A stretch of DNA of 64,000 nt from Sphingobacterium sp. GVS05A. Its GTDB lineage: Bacteria; Bacteroidota; Bacteroidia; Sphingobacteriales; Sphingobacteriaceae. The notes under the pieces are model-generated. The model saw only the letters and a program-made list of their open reading frames with translations, was not told the origin of the DNA and ran no database searches. Location: assembly GCF_019969845.1 (NCBI RefSeq), contig NZ_JAHXYR010000004.1:558001-622000 (forward strand). The letters are read 5' to 3'. Positions 52,467 to 62,799 of this stretch are shown in pieces (the stretch's first letter is position 1; each line of letters opens with the position of its first letter). Made by a program: the position numbers and the translations under genes.

Positions 52467-53787
52467 AATGGCTCCGATTTTGGGCTTATTGTTAGCCCTA
52501 TTGATACAGTCTCTCTATGCCCAGCAAGCAGCTAATGCACACGTATTAAGCTTGGAAGAAATTTGGAAAGTTGCCGAAACAAATAACCATCAACTGAAAC
52601 TATCCGACCTAAATCTTCAGCAAAGTAGTTTAGAAATATTGGAGGCAAAAGACCGTTTGTTGCCGGAACTTTCTGTTGGTGGAGATGTAAAAATCAATTC
52701 CAAATTCTTGATCTATGACAATGGACTATTCTCTTCTCCACAGGATGTGCCTGTAAAAGGTTATGGGTACGGAGTGGGCTACAACTTGAGCTTCAATCTT
52801 TACAATGGTGGTAAGGACAAAAGAAACATTGTCATAAAAAAGGAAGAAGAGATACGCACGCAATATGAAGTTGATCTACAAAAGCACAGCGTAAAATACA
52901 ATGTTGCAGTTGCATATTTTGATTTGTACAAGTTTCTGCATTTCCATGATTTTCTTGATGCAGAAATTGAAGCAGAAAAGAAACAATTGGAACTCGTGGA
53001 AAGCCTGCATAAAAACGGCACTGTGCTAAAAAGTGATGTACTGAGAACCTCTGTAAAATTATCGCGACTGGAGCTCAGCCTTTCTGATGTTGCGAAGAAG
53101 ATTGAAATCGCTAAGCAACGGCTCAATATCCTGATGGGGCGCGAAAATGATGCTGAGCTGGCAATAAAACACCAAGATACAATTGAATTAAAAGCTATCA
53201 CAGAAGGCGACTACTACGATTATGTAGATATCGCTTTCAACAAATCGCCAGAGTACAAGATAATCCATAGTGATATTAAATTGAGCGAGCTGAACATCAA
53301 GCAGATAAAAGCCACACGATGGCCCAAAGTCTCCTTGTATTCGAATTACAATTACACTTATCCGCAGATTTCATTCTATCCGTATTCGAATGATTTATGG
53401 GGATTTGGTCAGACAGGGATTAAAGTCCAGTTTTCTATCGATAATCTATACAAAAGCAAACATTCTATCGCTCATGCCCAAGTGGTCAGCAATCAGGTAA
53501 AAGAAAAAGCAAACATTAAAAAAGATGAAATCTATCTTCAGGTTAAAGAAGCTTATTTGCTGCAGCAACAGGCTTTGGAGAGCATGGAAACAGCGGAGCA
53601 AAATATCATTAAAACCGCCGAAACTGTTCGTGTTATCAGAAGTAGCTACTTAAACCAAGAATCACTTCTTACCGATCTTTTGGAAGCCGAAAATGCTTTA
53701 TTGGAAGCTAAATTTAATCTGACAACAGCACAAACAAACGTCAAACTTACGCATATCAGGCTATTTGCAATTATCGGGATTCTTTAA
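52453..53787 (+). CDS. TolC-family outer-membrane efflux protein
   Basis: A 444-residue protein with signal peptide (1-24, LYAQQ), LSLEEIWKVAETNNHQLKLSDLN opening and two long coiled-coil regions (about 130-230 and 320-430), ending in IRLFAIIGIL. It is the outer-membrane duct for the HlyD and MFS partners encoded next. Confidence 0.92.
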   Translation: MKQYKMAPILGLLLALLIQSLYAQQAANAHVLSLEEIWKVAETNNHQLKLSDLNLQQSSLEILEAKDRLLPELSVGGDVKINSKFLIYDNGLFSSPQDVPVKGYGYGVGYNLSFNLYNGGKDKRNIVIKKEEEIRTQYEVDLQKHSVKYNVAVAYFDLYKFLHFHDFLDAEIEAEKKQLELVESLHKNGTVLKSDVLRTSVKLSRLELSLSDVAKKIEIAKQRLNILMGRENDAELAIKHQDTIELKAITEGDYYDYVDIAFNKSPEYKIIHSDIKLSELNIKQIKATRWPKVSLYSNYNYTYPQISFYPYSNDLWGFGQTGIKVQFSIDNLYKSKHSIAHAQVVSNQVKEKANIKKDEIYLQVKEAYLLQQQALESMETAEQNIIKTAETVRVIRSSYLNQESLLTDLLEAENALLEAKFNLTTAQTNVKLTHIRLFAIIGIL

Positions 53788-53798
53788 TACAAAATATC

Positions 53799-54845
53799 AT
53801 GAACAAAAATAAAACAGATAAAATTGTTGTAAGCCTAACCCAATGGTTTGGTATCGCATTATTCATCGGAATCATTATTTGGGGAGCTAGTTATTTCTTA
53901 AAAGGATATCGCTATGAACAGACCAACGACGCCCAGATTGATGCCTATCTTTCCCCCATAAATGCAAAAGTAGGGGGCTATATCCGTAAAATATATTATA
54001 AGGACAATCAGCAGGTCAAAAAAGGCGATACCCTTGTGGTGATTGAATTGGATGAGTACGGGCTGAAAAAAAATGCTGCGTCGGCAGAACTCATGAGCTC
54101 ACAGGTCAAATTACCGATCTTGGCTGCCAGCGAAGAAACGCAGATTAAAAGCATTGAAGTCATAAAGGCCAAATTGATAGGTGCTAAAGCGAGATTGAAC
54201 CAGCAACAAAAAGAATTCGACCGGTATAAAAATCTACTGGCAGACGAATCTACCACACAACAAAAATTTGACAACGTCAGTGCTTCTTTATCCATCACAC
54301 AATCAGATTATGATCAGACAAAAGCTTCTTTACAAGTCGCCGAATCCAAACTAAAGGATTTCAAGGTACAGCGTGATGCCATACAGGCAGAAATAAAGAT
54401 CAAAGAAATACTTCTTGAAAGACAGGACTTGGACATTAGATATACCGTTATCACTGCACCTTTTGATGGACAAATTGGTAAAAAGACCATTCAGGCGGGA
54501 CAACTGATACAACCCGGACAGACATTGGCCTTCTTGCTGAACAAAACCGAAGAAAAATGGGTAATGGCAAATTTTAAGGAAACACAGATTGGTAAATTCA
54601 AAATCGGGCAAGCGGTATCTATTGAAGTCGATGCCTTTTCGAATGAAAAATTTACGGGTACAATCGAGTCCCTTTCGCCAACCACAGGTTCCCGTTATTC
54701 GCTACTTCCACCAGATAATGCTACAGGTAATTTTGTAAAAATCATCCAACGTATTCCTGTTCGGATTAAACTTACCGATACGCCCGAAAAATTAACTAAG
54801 CTCTCTGCCGGAATGAATGCAAATGTTTACGTTTTAAAAGATTAA
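53799..54845 (+). CDS. HlyD/EmrA-family periplasmic adaptor
   Basis: A 348-residue membrane fusion protein. One N-terminal membrane anchor (about 17-33), a lipoyl-like half motif (GYIRKIYYKDNQQVKKGDTLVVIEL, about 52-76), a coiled-coil hairpin (about 85-195), and the second half motif TAPFDGQIGKKTIQAGQLIQPGQ. It links the MFS pump to TolC. Confidence 0.93.
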   Translation: MNKNKTDKIVVSLTQWFGIALFIGIIIWGASYFLKGYRYEQTNDAQIDAYLSPINAKVGGYIRKIYYKDNQQVKKGDTLVVIELDEYGLKKNAASAELMSSQVKLPILAASEETQIKSIEVIKAKLIGAKARLNQQQKEFDRYKNLLADESTTQQKFDNVSASLSITQSDYDQTKASLQVAESKLKDFKVQRDAIQAEIKIKEILLERQDLDIRYTVITAPFDGQIGKKTIQAGQLIQPGQTLAFLLNKTEEKWVMANFKETQIGKFKIGQAVSIEVDAFSNEKFTGTIESLSPTTGSRYSLLPPDNATGNFVKIIQRIPVRIKLTDTPEKLTKLSAGMNANVYVLKD

Positions 54846-56437
54846 TGATGCAAGCACATAAAATACCAATTTTCAAATCCTGGGTATCAGAATGGATGGC
54901 CAGATCCATCATATTTGCTATCCTGATGACCTCCCTGTTTAGTTTTGCTTTTTACGGAAGTCCGGTTGCTACAATGGGCTTTTACGGAATACAACCTACC
55001 GATGTACAATATGGTATGGTCGTTATTTACGGTTCTACAGTAGCTTTCCTGGCACTGGATTTTAGAATCGTAAAATATTTTGCAGCAAGGGAATATCTAC
55101 TGCTAGCATTTGCAGTAAATGCAATATGTTCTGTGGCCTGTTTTTACTTCAGAGATTGGACATTATTTGTTTTCTGCCAGTTTTTGCAGGGTATTACCTG
55201 TGCGTTGATGTCGGGAATTGTTTTGCAGCTTATTTTTCCACGGTTACAGTCTGTACGTGCCCGTGTGATTGCTTATAGCCTTCTTTATGGCAGTATACAA
55301 ATAGCTGTGCCATTTTACTCCATCTATACCAATGTAGTCATTTATTTCTTTGATTTCAACTGGGTATTCTTCGGATTTATTATCGTAGTCATTATGCTGA
55401 CAAGTGTTGTTTTACTTTCCATGAACAGTAGAGCCCGGTTTACCAAAAAGATACCACTTTATCAGGTGGATTGGATGGGCTATTTATTTTATGTGTCTTT
55501 TATCTTGATATTAGGATACATCCTTGTGTATGGACGACAATTGGGATGGTTTGATAGTTCACTGATCATTACTCTAAGTTTAGTTAATCTAATCATTCTT
55601 TCTCTTTTTATTATCAGAGCATTAAAACTTAAACGACCATTAATCAATTTACAGATCTTTGAGGCAAAGAATTTTGTTATAGGGCTTTTGCTTCTTTTTA
55701 CCTTTTATATCCTTAAAGGAAGTACAGGGCTAGCCTATGGTTATCTTGAAGCGATTTTAGGAAACCATCCACTGAGTACCATTCCGGTATGGACAGCTGT
55801 AATTTTTGGAACTACACTAAGTATGTTTATTACTTCCCGATTTGTATTGATGGGTTATAACCTGATCAGGATGATTATTGTTGGTTTTGGGTTGATGGCA
55901 GTATATTATGCCTACATGATACTATTTGTGTCTGTACAGGGCGAAACAATCGATTTCCTTCTACCTATGTTTATTTATGGCGTGGCAACAGGTGTATTGT
56001 TTGTTCCGATTGTTTCATTTACTGCATCATCAGCACCGCCTCAAATAGCTTTAAATGCTTCACTTGTAGGGATATTAGCTAGGTTCACTGGATTTACAGC
56101 TAGTCTGGCACTTAATAACGAACTTCAATTATTTGCAAAATCATCAGTAAGGGAAAAGGTTCGGGAATCACTCACCGAAACGAACTCTCAATTGCCTGTC
56201 ACGTTACTGGATATTCAAAACCAATACATAAATGTAGGTAGTGATATTTATACATCAAAAACAGTATCCTCAGACTATTTTAATCAAATGGTAGGCCATC
56301 AAATACTGGCTCGTGCTACTAGAGATTATTATGATTTGATGTTAACAGGTTTGATTTTTGTCATCATTATTTTATTCCTCCTGCCTCAAATTCAACATGT
56401 TGTTTTGAGATTAAGGAAAGCAAATATTCCTTATTAA
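54845..56437 (+). CDS. MFS drug-efflux transporter (EmrB/DHA2-like)
   Basis: A 530-residue inner-membrane transporter with about 14 hydrophobic segments. Two features fit this group: a glycine-poor N-terminal region and a long last periplasmic loop (about 430-500). The start codon overlaps the adaptor's TAA stop (TAATG). Substrate unknown, though AraC-controlled systems of this design are multidrug pumps. Confidence 0.88.
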   Translation: MMQAHKIPIFKSWVSEWMARSIIFAILMTSLFSFAFYGSPVATMGFYGIQPTDVQYGMVVIYGSTVAFLALDFRIVKYFAAREYLLLAFAVNAICSVACFYFRDWTLFVFCQFLQGITCALMSGIVLQLIFPRLQSVRARVIAYSLLYGSIQIAVPFYSIYTNVVIYFFDFNWVFFGFIIVVIMLTSVVLLSMNSRARFTKKIPLYQVDWMGYLFYVSFILILGYILVYGRQLGWFDSSLIITLSLVNLIILSLFIIRALKLKRPLINLQIFEAKNFVIGLLLLFTFYILKGSTGLAYGYLEAILGNHPLSTIPVWTAVIFGTTLSMFITSRFVLMGYNLIRMIIVGFGLMAVYYAYMILFVSVQGETIDFLLPMFIYGVATGVLFVPIVSFTASSAPPQIALNASLVGILARFTGFTASLALNNELQLFAKSSVREKVRESLTETNSQLPVTLLDIQNQYINVGSDIYTSKTVSSDYFNQMVGHQILARATRDYYDLMLTGLIFVIIILFLLPQIQHVVLRLRKANIPY

Positions 56438-56678
56438 AGTTTCAATTTGACACTTTTTGAATTGAAAAGCACTACTTTTTATAATCATTTCGGACGGTAA
56501 GAATATTAGGTAAATAAAAAAATGGCGATAGAATTACATCGCTGTTACACACAAGATTACGCAACCGATTTCGTTTGAAAGAAATTTTCTGATCTCAAAT
56601 TTTATGAATAATTTGTTGCAATGATGCATTTTAACAGCAGTCAGACTTGTAAACTAATTTTTACTATAACCAGTAATT

Positions 56679-57893
56679 ATGATAAAAGCCACATTATGTG
56701 CGACCTTATTGAGTATCCTATTAAGCAGCTCCTGTTCTAAAAGTACCAGACCCGATTTAAAACTGAGGCCATACCGCAGCCAAGTACAAAGCGACAAAGA
56801 TTTGCCCAATTTGAGCTTGTCGGGAAGTAATGCTGCACCGTCGCAACACCTAGTTTATAGGTTTAAGAATGACGCTGTTTTGAAGATGCATAAGATTAAA
56901 ATCACCAATACTGCGAAGACCGAATACTTTTCCGTACACAATTATCACGGAGGGTATGCTGGATTGCAAGATACACCCGATCAGAATACACCCACACCGT
57001 ATACTTTGATCGCATCATTATGGGATCTCAATACCAGTGCTGCTAACTATGCTTTTTATTCTTACAAAGCACCGACAACGGTGGTAAGTCGCTTTGGTGG
57101 AGAAGGAGATGGACAGAAAACCGTCAACCCTTACGGATGGGAATTAAACACCTGGTATAACGTTGTTCTACGATCATGGAAGGATAATGGAAAGATTTAC
57201 ATTGCTAACTTCATCCATAATGAAGCGACAGGTAAGTGGTTTCATACTTCTACGATTGGACGACAAGCAGAATCCGGATTTTTGGGAGTTGGCAATGGTG
57301 CGTTTCTTGAAAACTGGGTAGGAGACAATCCTTCATGGGATGGTAGATTTCATCGCAAAGCATTTTTTAAAGATTGTTGGAACTTAGGTGTAGATAACGT
57401 TTGGGAAAAATCTACGAGTCGATATTTTTCAGCGAATGCCAATGACGCCGGTCGTAATGGTTATTTCGACCGTGCCTTTAATGCCGGATATGATGCTACA
57501 GAAAATGCATATTTTATGGAGCATGGTGGTTCCATAACACCAAATGCCGCCTTTGGAACAGGCCGTACTTTAGAATTGCCGGAGCAAGCCAACCAAGGGT
57601 CTACTCCAACGTTAACGACACTTAGCAGTAGCAATGAATCTGCAAAATACCAAAGTAATAAAGTCATTGTATCCTGGGCGGTTAGTGATACCGGTTCGCC
57701 ACAGTTAAGCTATAAAATTGAACTACTCGATCCTAATGGGGTGGTACTTGCAAATAAAGAATTGATTAGGCCAGAGAAACGCGCCGATACGTTGAACAAC
57801 ACCTTAGTCACAGGCAACTACAATGTTCGTTTGACCATTACAGACATTTTCAATAAGCAATCCACTGCGAAAACAGTTCGCGTGGTGAAATAG
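56679..57893 (+). CDS. DUF3472 lipoprotein
   Basis: A 404-residue lipoprotein with lipobox SSSC (Cys 19). The central region matches DUF3472: YSVHNYHGGYAGLQDTP-type opening, then SRFGGEGDGQKTVNPYGWELNTWY and GRQAESGFLGVGNGAFLENW. A beta-sandwich tail (about 310-404) is typical of carbohydrate-binding proteins. Surface lipoprotein, probably in glycan use. Standing alone, ended by a perfect palindromic terminator. Confidence 0.85.
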   Translation: MIKATLCATLLSILLSSSCSKSTRPDLKLRPYRSQVQSDKDLPNLSLSGSNAAPSQHLVYRFKNDAVLKMHKIKITNTAKTEYFSVHNYHGGYAGLQDTPDQNTPTPYTLIASLWDLNTSAANYAFYSYKAPTTVVSRFGGEGDGQKTVNPYGWELNTWYNVVLRSWKDNGKIYIANFIHNEATGKWFHTSTIGRQAESGFLGVGNGAFLENWVGDNPSWDGRFHRKAFFKDCWNLGVDNVWEKSTSRYFSANANDAGRNGYFDRAFNAGYDATENAYFMEHGGSITPNAAFGTGRTLELPEQANQGSTPTLTTLSSSNESAKYQSNKVIVSWAVSDTGSPQLSYKIELLDPNGVVLANKELIRPEKRADTLNNTLVTGNYNVRLTITDIFNKQSTAKTVRVVK

Positions 57894-57913
57894 TGCAACT
57901 TGCTAAAAAACAG

Positions 57914-57939
57914 AAAAGCTGTAGGATCCTACAGCTTTT
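57914..57939. terminator. Palindromic terminator
   Basis: AAAAGCTGTAGGA followed directly by its reverse complement (57914-57939), then T. It lies between convergent genes. Confidence 0.8.
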
Positions 57940-57976
57940 TTATACTAAATGCTAATAGATATGGCATAAATATATC

Positions 57977-58447
57977 TTATTTAATAAGAAGTTTTAAGTA
58001 GTTTAATATTATTCCACTGTGCTCGGCTTCGTGAAAGTTAGCAGCTTGAAGTGCTTGAATGTGATTATTTATAAAGATGCCAATCGGTAAGCTAAAGGGT
58101 TGATATTTAACAAATATACCCGATTCTAGATCTTTGTTAAGTTGATTTACTGTATAAAGTAATAAATGTTTTATTTCATCAATGTCTGGAATACTCTTCC
58201 AAGTATGTGGGGAAGTTCCAATTTTGAACATTTCCATAAATTCCTGTGATATATGCATTGGTAAACCACTACGCATATACATATGCCGCTGCTGAGATGT
58301 GATACAGTGACCAATTTGCCAAACTATATTATTGTTAAAGTTTTCTGGAATTTTAAATAATATTTTGTTATCAACTGTTTCTACTAATTGTAATAACCTA
58401 GTTCTGCTAGCTTTTAAGATTTCAAATTCAAATAGTTCATTAGCCAT
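57977..58447 (-). CDS. DinB-family (YfiT-like) metal-binding protein
   Basis: A 156-residue four-helix protein of the DinB superfamily (not a polymerase). The three metal-binding His are in WQIGHCITSQQRH (about 46) and NFHEAEHSGIILNY (about 138 and 142). Family members are thiol S-transferases or unknown. Confidence 0.85.
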   Translation of the reverse strand: MANELFEFEILKASRTRLLQLVETVDNKILFKIPENFNNNIVWQIGHCITSQQRHMYMRSGLPMHISQEFMEMFKIGTSPHTWKSIPDIDEIKHLLLYTVNQLNKDLESGIFVKYQPFSLPIGIFINNHIQALQAANFHEAEHSGIILNYLKLLIK

Positions 58448-58529
58448 ATTATTGATGAAGATTTTAAATCAATTTAATAAACCTAATATATAATGTTTGT
58501 TTTAAGTTTAAAATTGTGTGAAACACAAT

Positions 58530-59114
58530 TTATAGCTTGACCACTGCATCGTCAATGATTTTCATTAACGATTCTATATTAGAAGCTATTTCTTCCTTTG
58601 GCAGCATCATCGGCTTTATATTGGTTGTAGGGAAATTGACTTTACCGACAAAATCGGGCAATAGGATTTTCATATGTTCGTCATTCAAGTTTCCGTAATC
58701 TAAAAATTTCCAGCCGTCAATATGCGGCTCTTTAAAAGCTAGTAAAGTCGCGTAAGCTATCATTTTATTACTTGAATCGGGTATGGTCAGTACGATTAGT
58801 TGAGGAAAGAAACAGTATTCGATATCATCTAATGGATGAGTATCTAGATCAAGATAATGGATGACCGTGTCAATTTTTAATCCCTGGTTGCCCAGTTATA
58901 AATAACCCTCTTTGATCAATTTAAATGCACTCTCATTTCCACCCATCTGTTTAATTAGCCGTGGTGAGGTCAGATTCACGGTAGCTTGCGCATCGCTTGA
59001 GATAGATGCCGCCGTCATTTTTGCTAGTGCATTTTTAAGTGCAGGATCTTTCTGGGCGTAGCTATGCGTAAAATTGACAATGATGGTTATTACAATTAAT
59101 AAAAATGATCTCAT
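58530..59114 (-). pseudogene. Secreted protein gene interrupted by one stop codon
   Basis: The frame starts MRSFLLIVITIIVNFTHSYAQ (signal peptide), runs to a TAA at 58896-58898 after KLIKEGYL, and continues without any frame change: LGNQGLKIDTVIHYLD, FFPQLIVLTIPDS, FKEPHIDGWKFLDYG, then KPMMLPKEE to 58530. Intact, it would be 194 residues. The fold is unassigned. A fresh nonsense mutation, a sequencing error or readthrough could each explain it. Confidence 0.7.
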
Positions 59115-59354
59115 GGCGTTATTATGTGAAAATACTCCTGCAATTCAAAACTAGGGAGCGCGCTAGTTTGTGTTATAATTAGGGAAAGATACGCTTTTCT
59201 CTTATGTTTTATGTTCTTAATAAATGATTGTTATCCAGTTTCCAATTAAGTCCCGATCCGCGGGGTGAGTAGGATAGGGCCATTTTTAAGCTGATCATTA
59301 AGTTATATGCATGGATAGGATTATTGTATATATTTGAGTACTAAAAAGTTTAAG

Positions 59355-59957
59355 ATGATAAAATCAATGAGACGACAAGTTATTACCATAGGAATAATAA
59401 CAGTGATTTTTAATTTGTTTGGCTGTTCTGAAACTACTAAGCAAAACCATAGTAAGCCATCAATCGAGACCTCATTAACCGAACAAATTATTGATACGAC
59501 TTCAGATGATTTGTTATTAGACGTCGTCTATGATAATCTCTATCGTAAGTTATCGGCAACACAAGATAAAGAATATGAAATTGTCTTGTCTTGGAACAAA
59601 TCTAGACAAGCAATATATATGATCAGCCAATTACAAACAGAAGTAAATAATGGAGGTTATAATCAATTTTATTTCAATTCAAGCGGTCAATTTGCTGCCG
59701 CACTGCCAGAAGCGTTGAAATTGGTCGGCGCTACTAAATTTGCTGACCTGACCGAGCGAGCAAACCGCACGTTTGAAAAAGAGAAATCGAAAATAACTAA
59801 AGATCAGGATGGCACGGTAGAAGGTTTTAGTAAATCCTACGAAAACAATCCGTTGAACAAATTTGACGAGGAATTCTACAAACTTAATGAAACCAAAAAC
59901 TTACAAAAAATTCAGGTTGACTACATCCGAAAGAACAAGAAAGAGTTTACTGATTAA
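59355..59957 (+). CDS. DUF4375 (DMP19-like) lipoprotein
   Basis: A 200-residue lipoprotein with lipobox (NLFGC). The DUF4375 core is LQTEVNNGGYNQFYFNSSGQFAAALPEALKLVGA, with the conserved NGGxxQxxxN motif. The family includes Neisseria DMP19. I use the ATG at 59355; a TTG at 59334 is upstream. Function unknown. Confidence 0.8.
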   Translation: MIKSMRRQVITIGIITVIFNLFGCSETTKQNHSKPSIETSLTEQIIDTTSDDLLLDVVYDNLYRKLSATQDKEYEIVLSWNKSRQAIYMISQLQTEVNNGGYNQFYFNSSGQFAAALPEALKLVGATKFADLTERANRTFEKEKSKITKDQDGTVEGFSKSYENNPLNKFDEEFYKLNETKNLQKIQVDYIRKNKKEFTD

Positions 59958-60026
59958 ACGCGAGTCTTGTAACTACAGATGGCCCATTCGCATTGAAGAT
60001 TTAATACCTTTAAAATACAAGTTGCT

Positions 60027-60335
60027 ATGATAAAAAATGTACATAATCAAATATTGGAAAATCATTTTAAAAGGGTAATCGATTCCTATCACAGCTGTAT
60101 CGAACTAGAGGAGAATTCTTACTTATTTAATGAAATAACTTCATTCGCTAGCGATGTTCAGCTTGAAAGGGATTCCATAAAATTTTTATATAACGATATG
60201 CGTAGTGAGAACTATGTCATCGAAGTTTGCTTGAAGTTGTTGTCAAAAGGGGCCAATGTCGGCTATTATACATTGATCCTAAATGAAGAAAATCAGGAAT
60301 TGGACGATTACCTAGTTTTCAATGAGGAAGAGTAG
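60027..60335 (+). CDS. Hypothetical protein, 102 residues
   Basis: Not recognised. Soluble, acidic, helical N terminus (VHNQILENHFKRVIDSYHSCIELEENSYL) and a C-terminal strand ending YYTLILNEENQELDDYLVFNEEE. Its last 62 coding bases recur, truncated, at 14521-14582. It follows the DUF4375 gene on the same strand and overlaps the facing gene's end by 17 bases. Confidence 0.6.
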   Translation: MIKNVHNQILENHFKRVIDSYHSCIELEENSYLFNEITSFASDVQLERDSIKFLYNDMRSENYVIEVCLKLLSKGANVGYYTLILNEENQELDDYLVFNEEE

Positions 60336-60558
60336 CAGATTGACTAATTAGAATAGAAAGTAGAGAGTAGAAAGAAGGCATCGCACGATAGTACTTATAG
60401 TCATCGGATTCCATGACATCGTCGTCAAACCATTCATTATTCAGATACTTGTACAGATCATTTGGGTCAGCTAGGTCTTGATTTATCTGACAACAGGGGT
60501 TGAACCAAATCCAAAATCCCTCTTGTTTATTGTAAGGATGGGGTTTAGGCACGATCAT
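60319..60558 (-). CDS. Hypothetical protein, 79 residues
   Basis: Not recognised. The part KPHPYNKQEGFWIWFNPCCQINQDL then YKYLNNEWFDDD is protein-like. The last 15 residues overlap the facing gene. It may be a shortened gene. Confidence 0.35.
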   Translation of the reverse strand: MIVPKPHPYNKQEGFWIWFNPCCQINQDLADPNDLYKYLNNEWFDDDVMESDDYKYYRAMPSFYSLLSILISQSATLPH

Positions 60559-60753
60559 AGTACCTTGGAATAGATCTCAGAATATTTTTCGCTAAGATTT
60601 TTTAAATTTATACTCGTGAAATAAAAAGTAGGATTATATTTTTGTCATTGATTATATAGATAATATTCTTGGTTACACGTTTTGGGCCTCTTTACTGCAT
60701 GTGTCGTAGTAAATTTCATAGGAAAAGCTATTACATAAGAATTGACTGAAATA

Positions 60754-61509
60754 ATGGAAAGTGGATTAAAATATAAAGTAATAAAACCAGACAAATCGCT
60801 TGCGGACTTTGTTGAAAGTTTTTGGCTTTTACAAAACCAATCAGACCTTGACAAAGAGGTTGTTGTATTGCCAGACGGAAGAGTTGATCTATTTTTTACG
60901 CAATCTGCAACAGAGCCTTTCCACATTACGCTTTTGGGAATCGAAACGCAACCAGGCCAAGCGACCATTACGCCTTTACGACAAACTTATGCTATAAGTT
61001 TTAAACCGCTTGCAATAAAATATATTTTTCAAACCAACATCGCCAGCTTGGCGGACAAGGGAACAATCTTGCCACCTAATTTTTGGAACTTTAGTGCGGA
61101 CGACCTCAATGACTTTGATTTATTCTGCGAGAAAGCGATAAAAAAAATACAGTCACTTTTGCCAAGTGAAATAGACAACAGGAAACGAAAACTGTTTGAA
61201 CTCATTTATTCATCAAACGGAGTGATTACAATCAAAGAACTTTCAGAAAAATCGTTTTGGAGTAGGCAACAGATCAATCGTTATTTCCATCAGCAATTCG
61301 GACTCACAGCAAAAGCATATTGTAATATTATCCGCTTCCGTGCATCCTTTCAACACATCAAAGAAGGCAAATTGTTTCCACAACAAAACTTTGCCGACCA
61401 ATCCCATTTCATTAAAGAAGTCAAGAAACTTTCTGGTGTTTCACCAAAAGAATTGTTGAAGAACCAAAATGAGCGTTTTATACAATTTTCAACGCTCGAG
61501 TCAAAGTAA
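60754..61509 (+). CDS. AraC-family regulator (DUF6597-type sensor)
   Basis: A 251-residue AraC regulator. The N-terminal domain matches DUF6597 (FVESFWLLQNQ, VVLPDGRVDLFF, ISFKPLAIKYIF). The HTH region is short (about 150-245; SEKSFWSRQQINRYFHQQFGLT, KKLSGVSPKEL). I use the ATG at 60754, not the TTG at 60742. The TetX-like monooxygenase follows 33 bases later and is probably its target. Confidence 0.82.
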   Translation: MESGLKYKVIKPDKSLADFVESFWLLQNQSDLDKEVVVLPDGRVDLFFTQSATEPFHITLLGIETQPGQATITPLRQTYAISFKPLAIKYIFQTNIASLADKGTILPPNFWNFSADDLNDFDLFCEKAIKKIQSLLPSEIDNRKRKLFELIYSSNGVITIKELSEKSFWSRQQINRYFHQQFGLTAKAYCNIIRFRASFQHIKEGKLFPQQNFADQSHFIKEVKKLSGVSPKELLKNQNERFIQFSTLESK

Positions 61510-61542
61510 ATTTGTTCAGTCAAAAAATAAATTGTACTGGAT

Positions 61543-62685
61543 ATGAAATTACAAGGCAAGAAAATCGCAATCGTTGGCGGCGGTCCTGGCGGACTCACGT
61601 TAGCCAAACTCTTACAATTAAAAGGAGCAAATGTAACAGTATATGAACGTGATATAAACAAAGAAGTTCGCCAACAGGGAGCAACACTGGACCTGCACCA
61701 AGAAAGTGGTTTGGAAGCTCTTCGTAGAGCAAATTTGATGAACGAATTTAAGGCCAGCTTTCGACCAGAGGCCGGACGCTTAAGAGTGTTAGACGACCAA
61801 GCCATTATCAAAATGGATGACCACGAGATTCAACATGATTATCAGGAAGATCGTCCTGAAATTGATCGTGCCCCTTTGCGCGATATTTTAATCAACTCAT
61901 TGCATGAAAATACCATTATTTGGGACAGTCAGTTCATTTCAATGGAAAAACAGGAGAATGGCTGGCTTTTGCATTTCAAAAACGGAAAATCTTCTTACGC
62001 TGACCTTGTCGTTGCAGCGGATGGTGCAAACTCAAAAATCCGTGTTCACATTACCGACATTAAGCCGATTTATTCTGGCGTTACGATTGTTGAAGGTAAT
62101 ATTTACAACGCCGAAAAAAACGCTCCGAAACTTTGGGAAATCACAAAAGGCGGAAAAGTTTTTGCTCTTGGAAACGGGCAATCAATTATCTTAAGTACAA
62201 AAGGAGAGGGCAGTTTATCGTTTTATACCGGTTGTAAAGTTCCCGAAAATTGGGTGCAGGAAAGCGGCATTGACTTCAATAATAAACAACAGGTTTTTGA
62301 TTGGTTTAAAATCGCGTTCTCGTCATGGAGTGAACAATGGCAAGAACTTTTTGCAAGTAATGAAATTTGGTTTATGCCACGTCCGCAATATCATTTTCCA
62401 TTAGACCAAACTTGGCCAACATTACCAAACTTGACAATGCTTGGCGATGCTGCTCATCGGATGCCACCATACGCAGGTGAGGGGGTAAATCAAGCCATGC
62501 AAGACGCCTTTGAATTGGCAGAAAATTTGACAAGTGACAATTTTCCAGACATTCAGACTGCAATTTCACATTACGAAAAACAAATGCAGGCAAGAGCAGC
62601 AGCAGTAACAAAAGATACCTTAGAAAACACTGAAATATTACACACTGAAAGCGGACTTAACGCATTGCTGGCTATGTTCCTGTAA
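61543..62685 (+). CDS. TetX-like FAD-dependent monooxygenase
   Basis: A 380-residue flavoprotein that looks related along its length to tetracycline destructase TetX: VGGGPGGLTLAKLLQLKGANVTVYERD (GxGxxG, about 11-37), GATLDLHQESGLEALRRA, EIDRAPLRDILINSL, the GDAAHRMPPYAGEGVNQAMQDA FAD motif (about 303-324) and the closing helix. By eye the similarity is clear but moderate, so tetracycline resistance is possible, not shown. It lies just before an IS481-type transposase and could have been mobilised. Confidence 0.8.
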   Translation: MKLQGKKIAIVGGGPGGLTLAKLLQLKGANVTVYERDINKEVRQQGATLDLHQESGLEALRRANLMNEFKASFRPEAGRLRVLDDQAIIKMDDHEIQHDYQEDRPEIDRAPLRDILINSLHENTIIWDSQFISMEKQENGWLLHFKNGKSSYADLVVAADGANSKIRVHITDIKPIYSGVTIVEGNIYNAEKNAPKLWEITKGGKVFALGNGQSIILSTKGEGSLSFYTGCKVPENWVQESGIDFNNKQQVFDWFKIAFSSWSEQWQELFASNEIWFMPRPQYHFPLDQTWPTLPNLTMLGDAAHRMPPYAGEGVNQAMQDAFELAENLTSDNFPDIQTAISHYEKQMQARAAAVTKDTLENTEILHTESGLNALLAMFL

Positions 62686-62799
62686 AGTTTAGGAGTTGGA
62701 TTTACACATATCGTTTCACTTATTTAACTGATAGTCAGTTTAATAGTTTTGATCTCTAATTCGTTCTCTGCTTGGGTCGTACATGTCATCGACTTCCTC

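Noticed and set aside
56525..56542. GCGAT...ATCGC hairpin after the efflux operon
   Set aside because: Only a five-base stem without a T-run; too weak to call a terminator.
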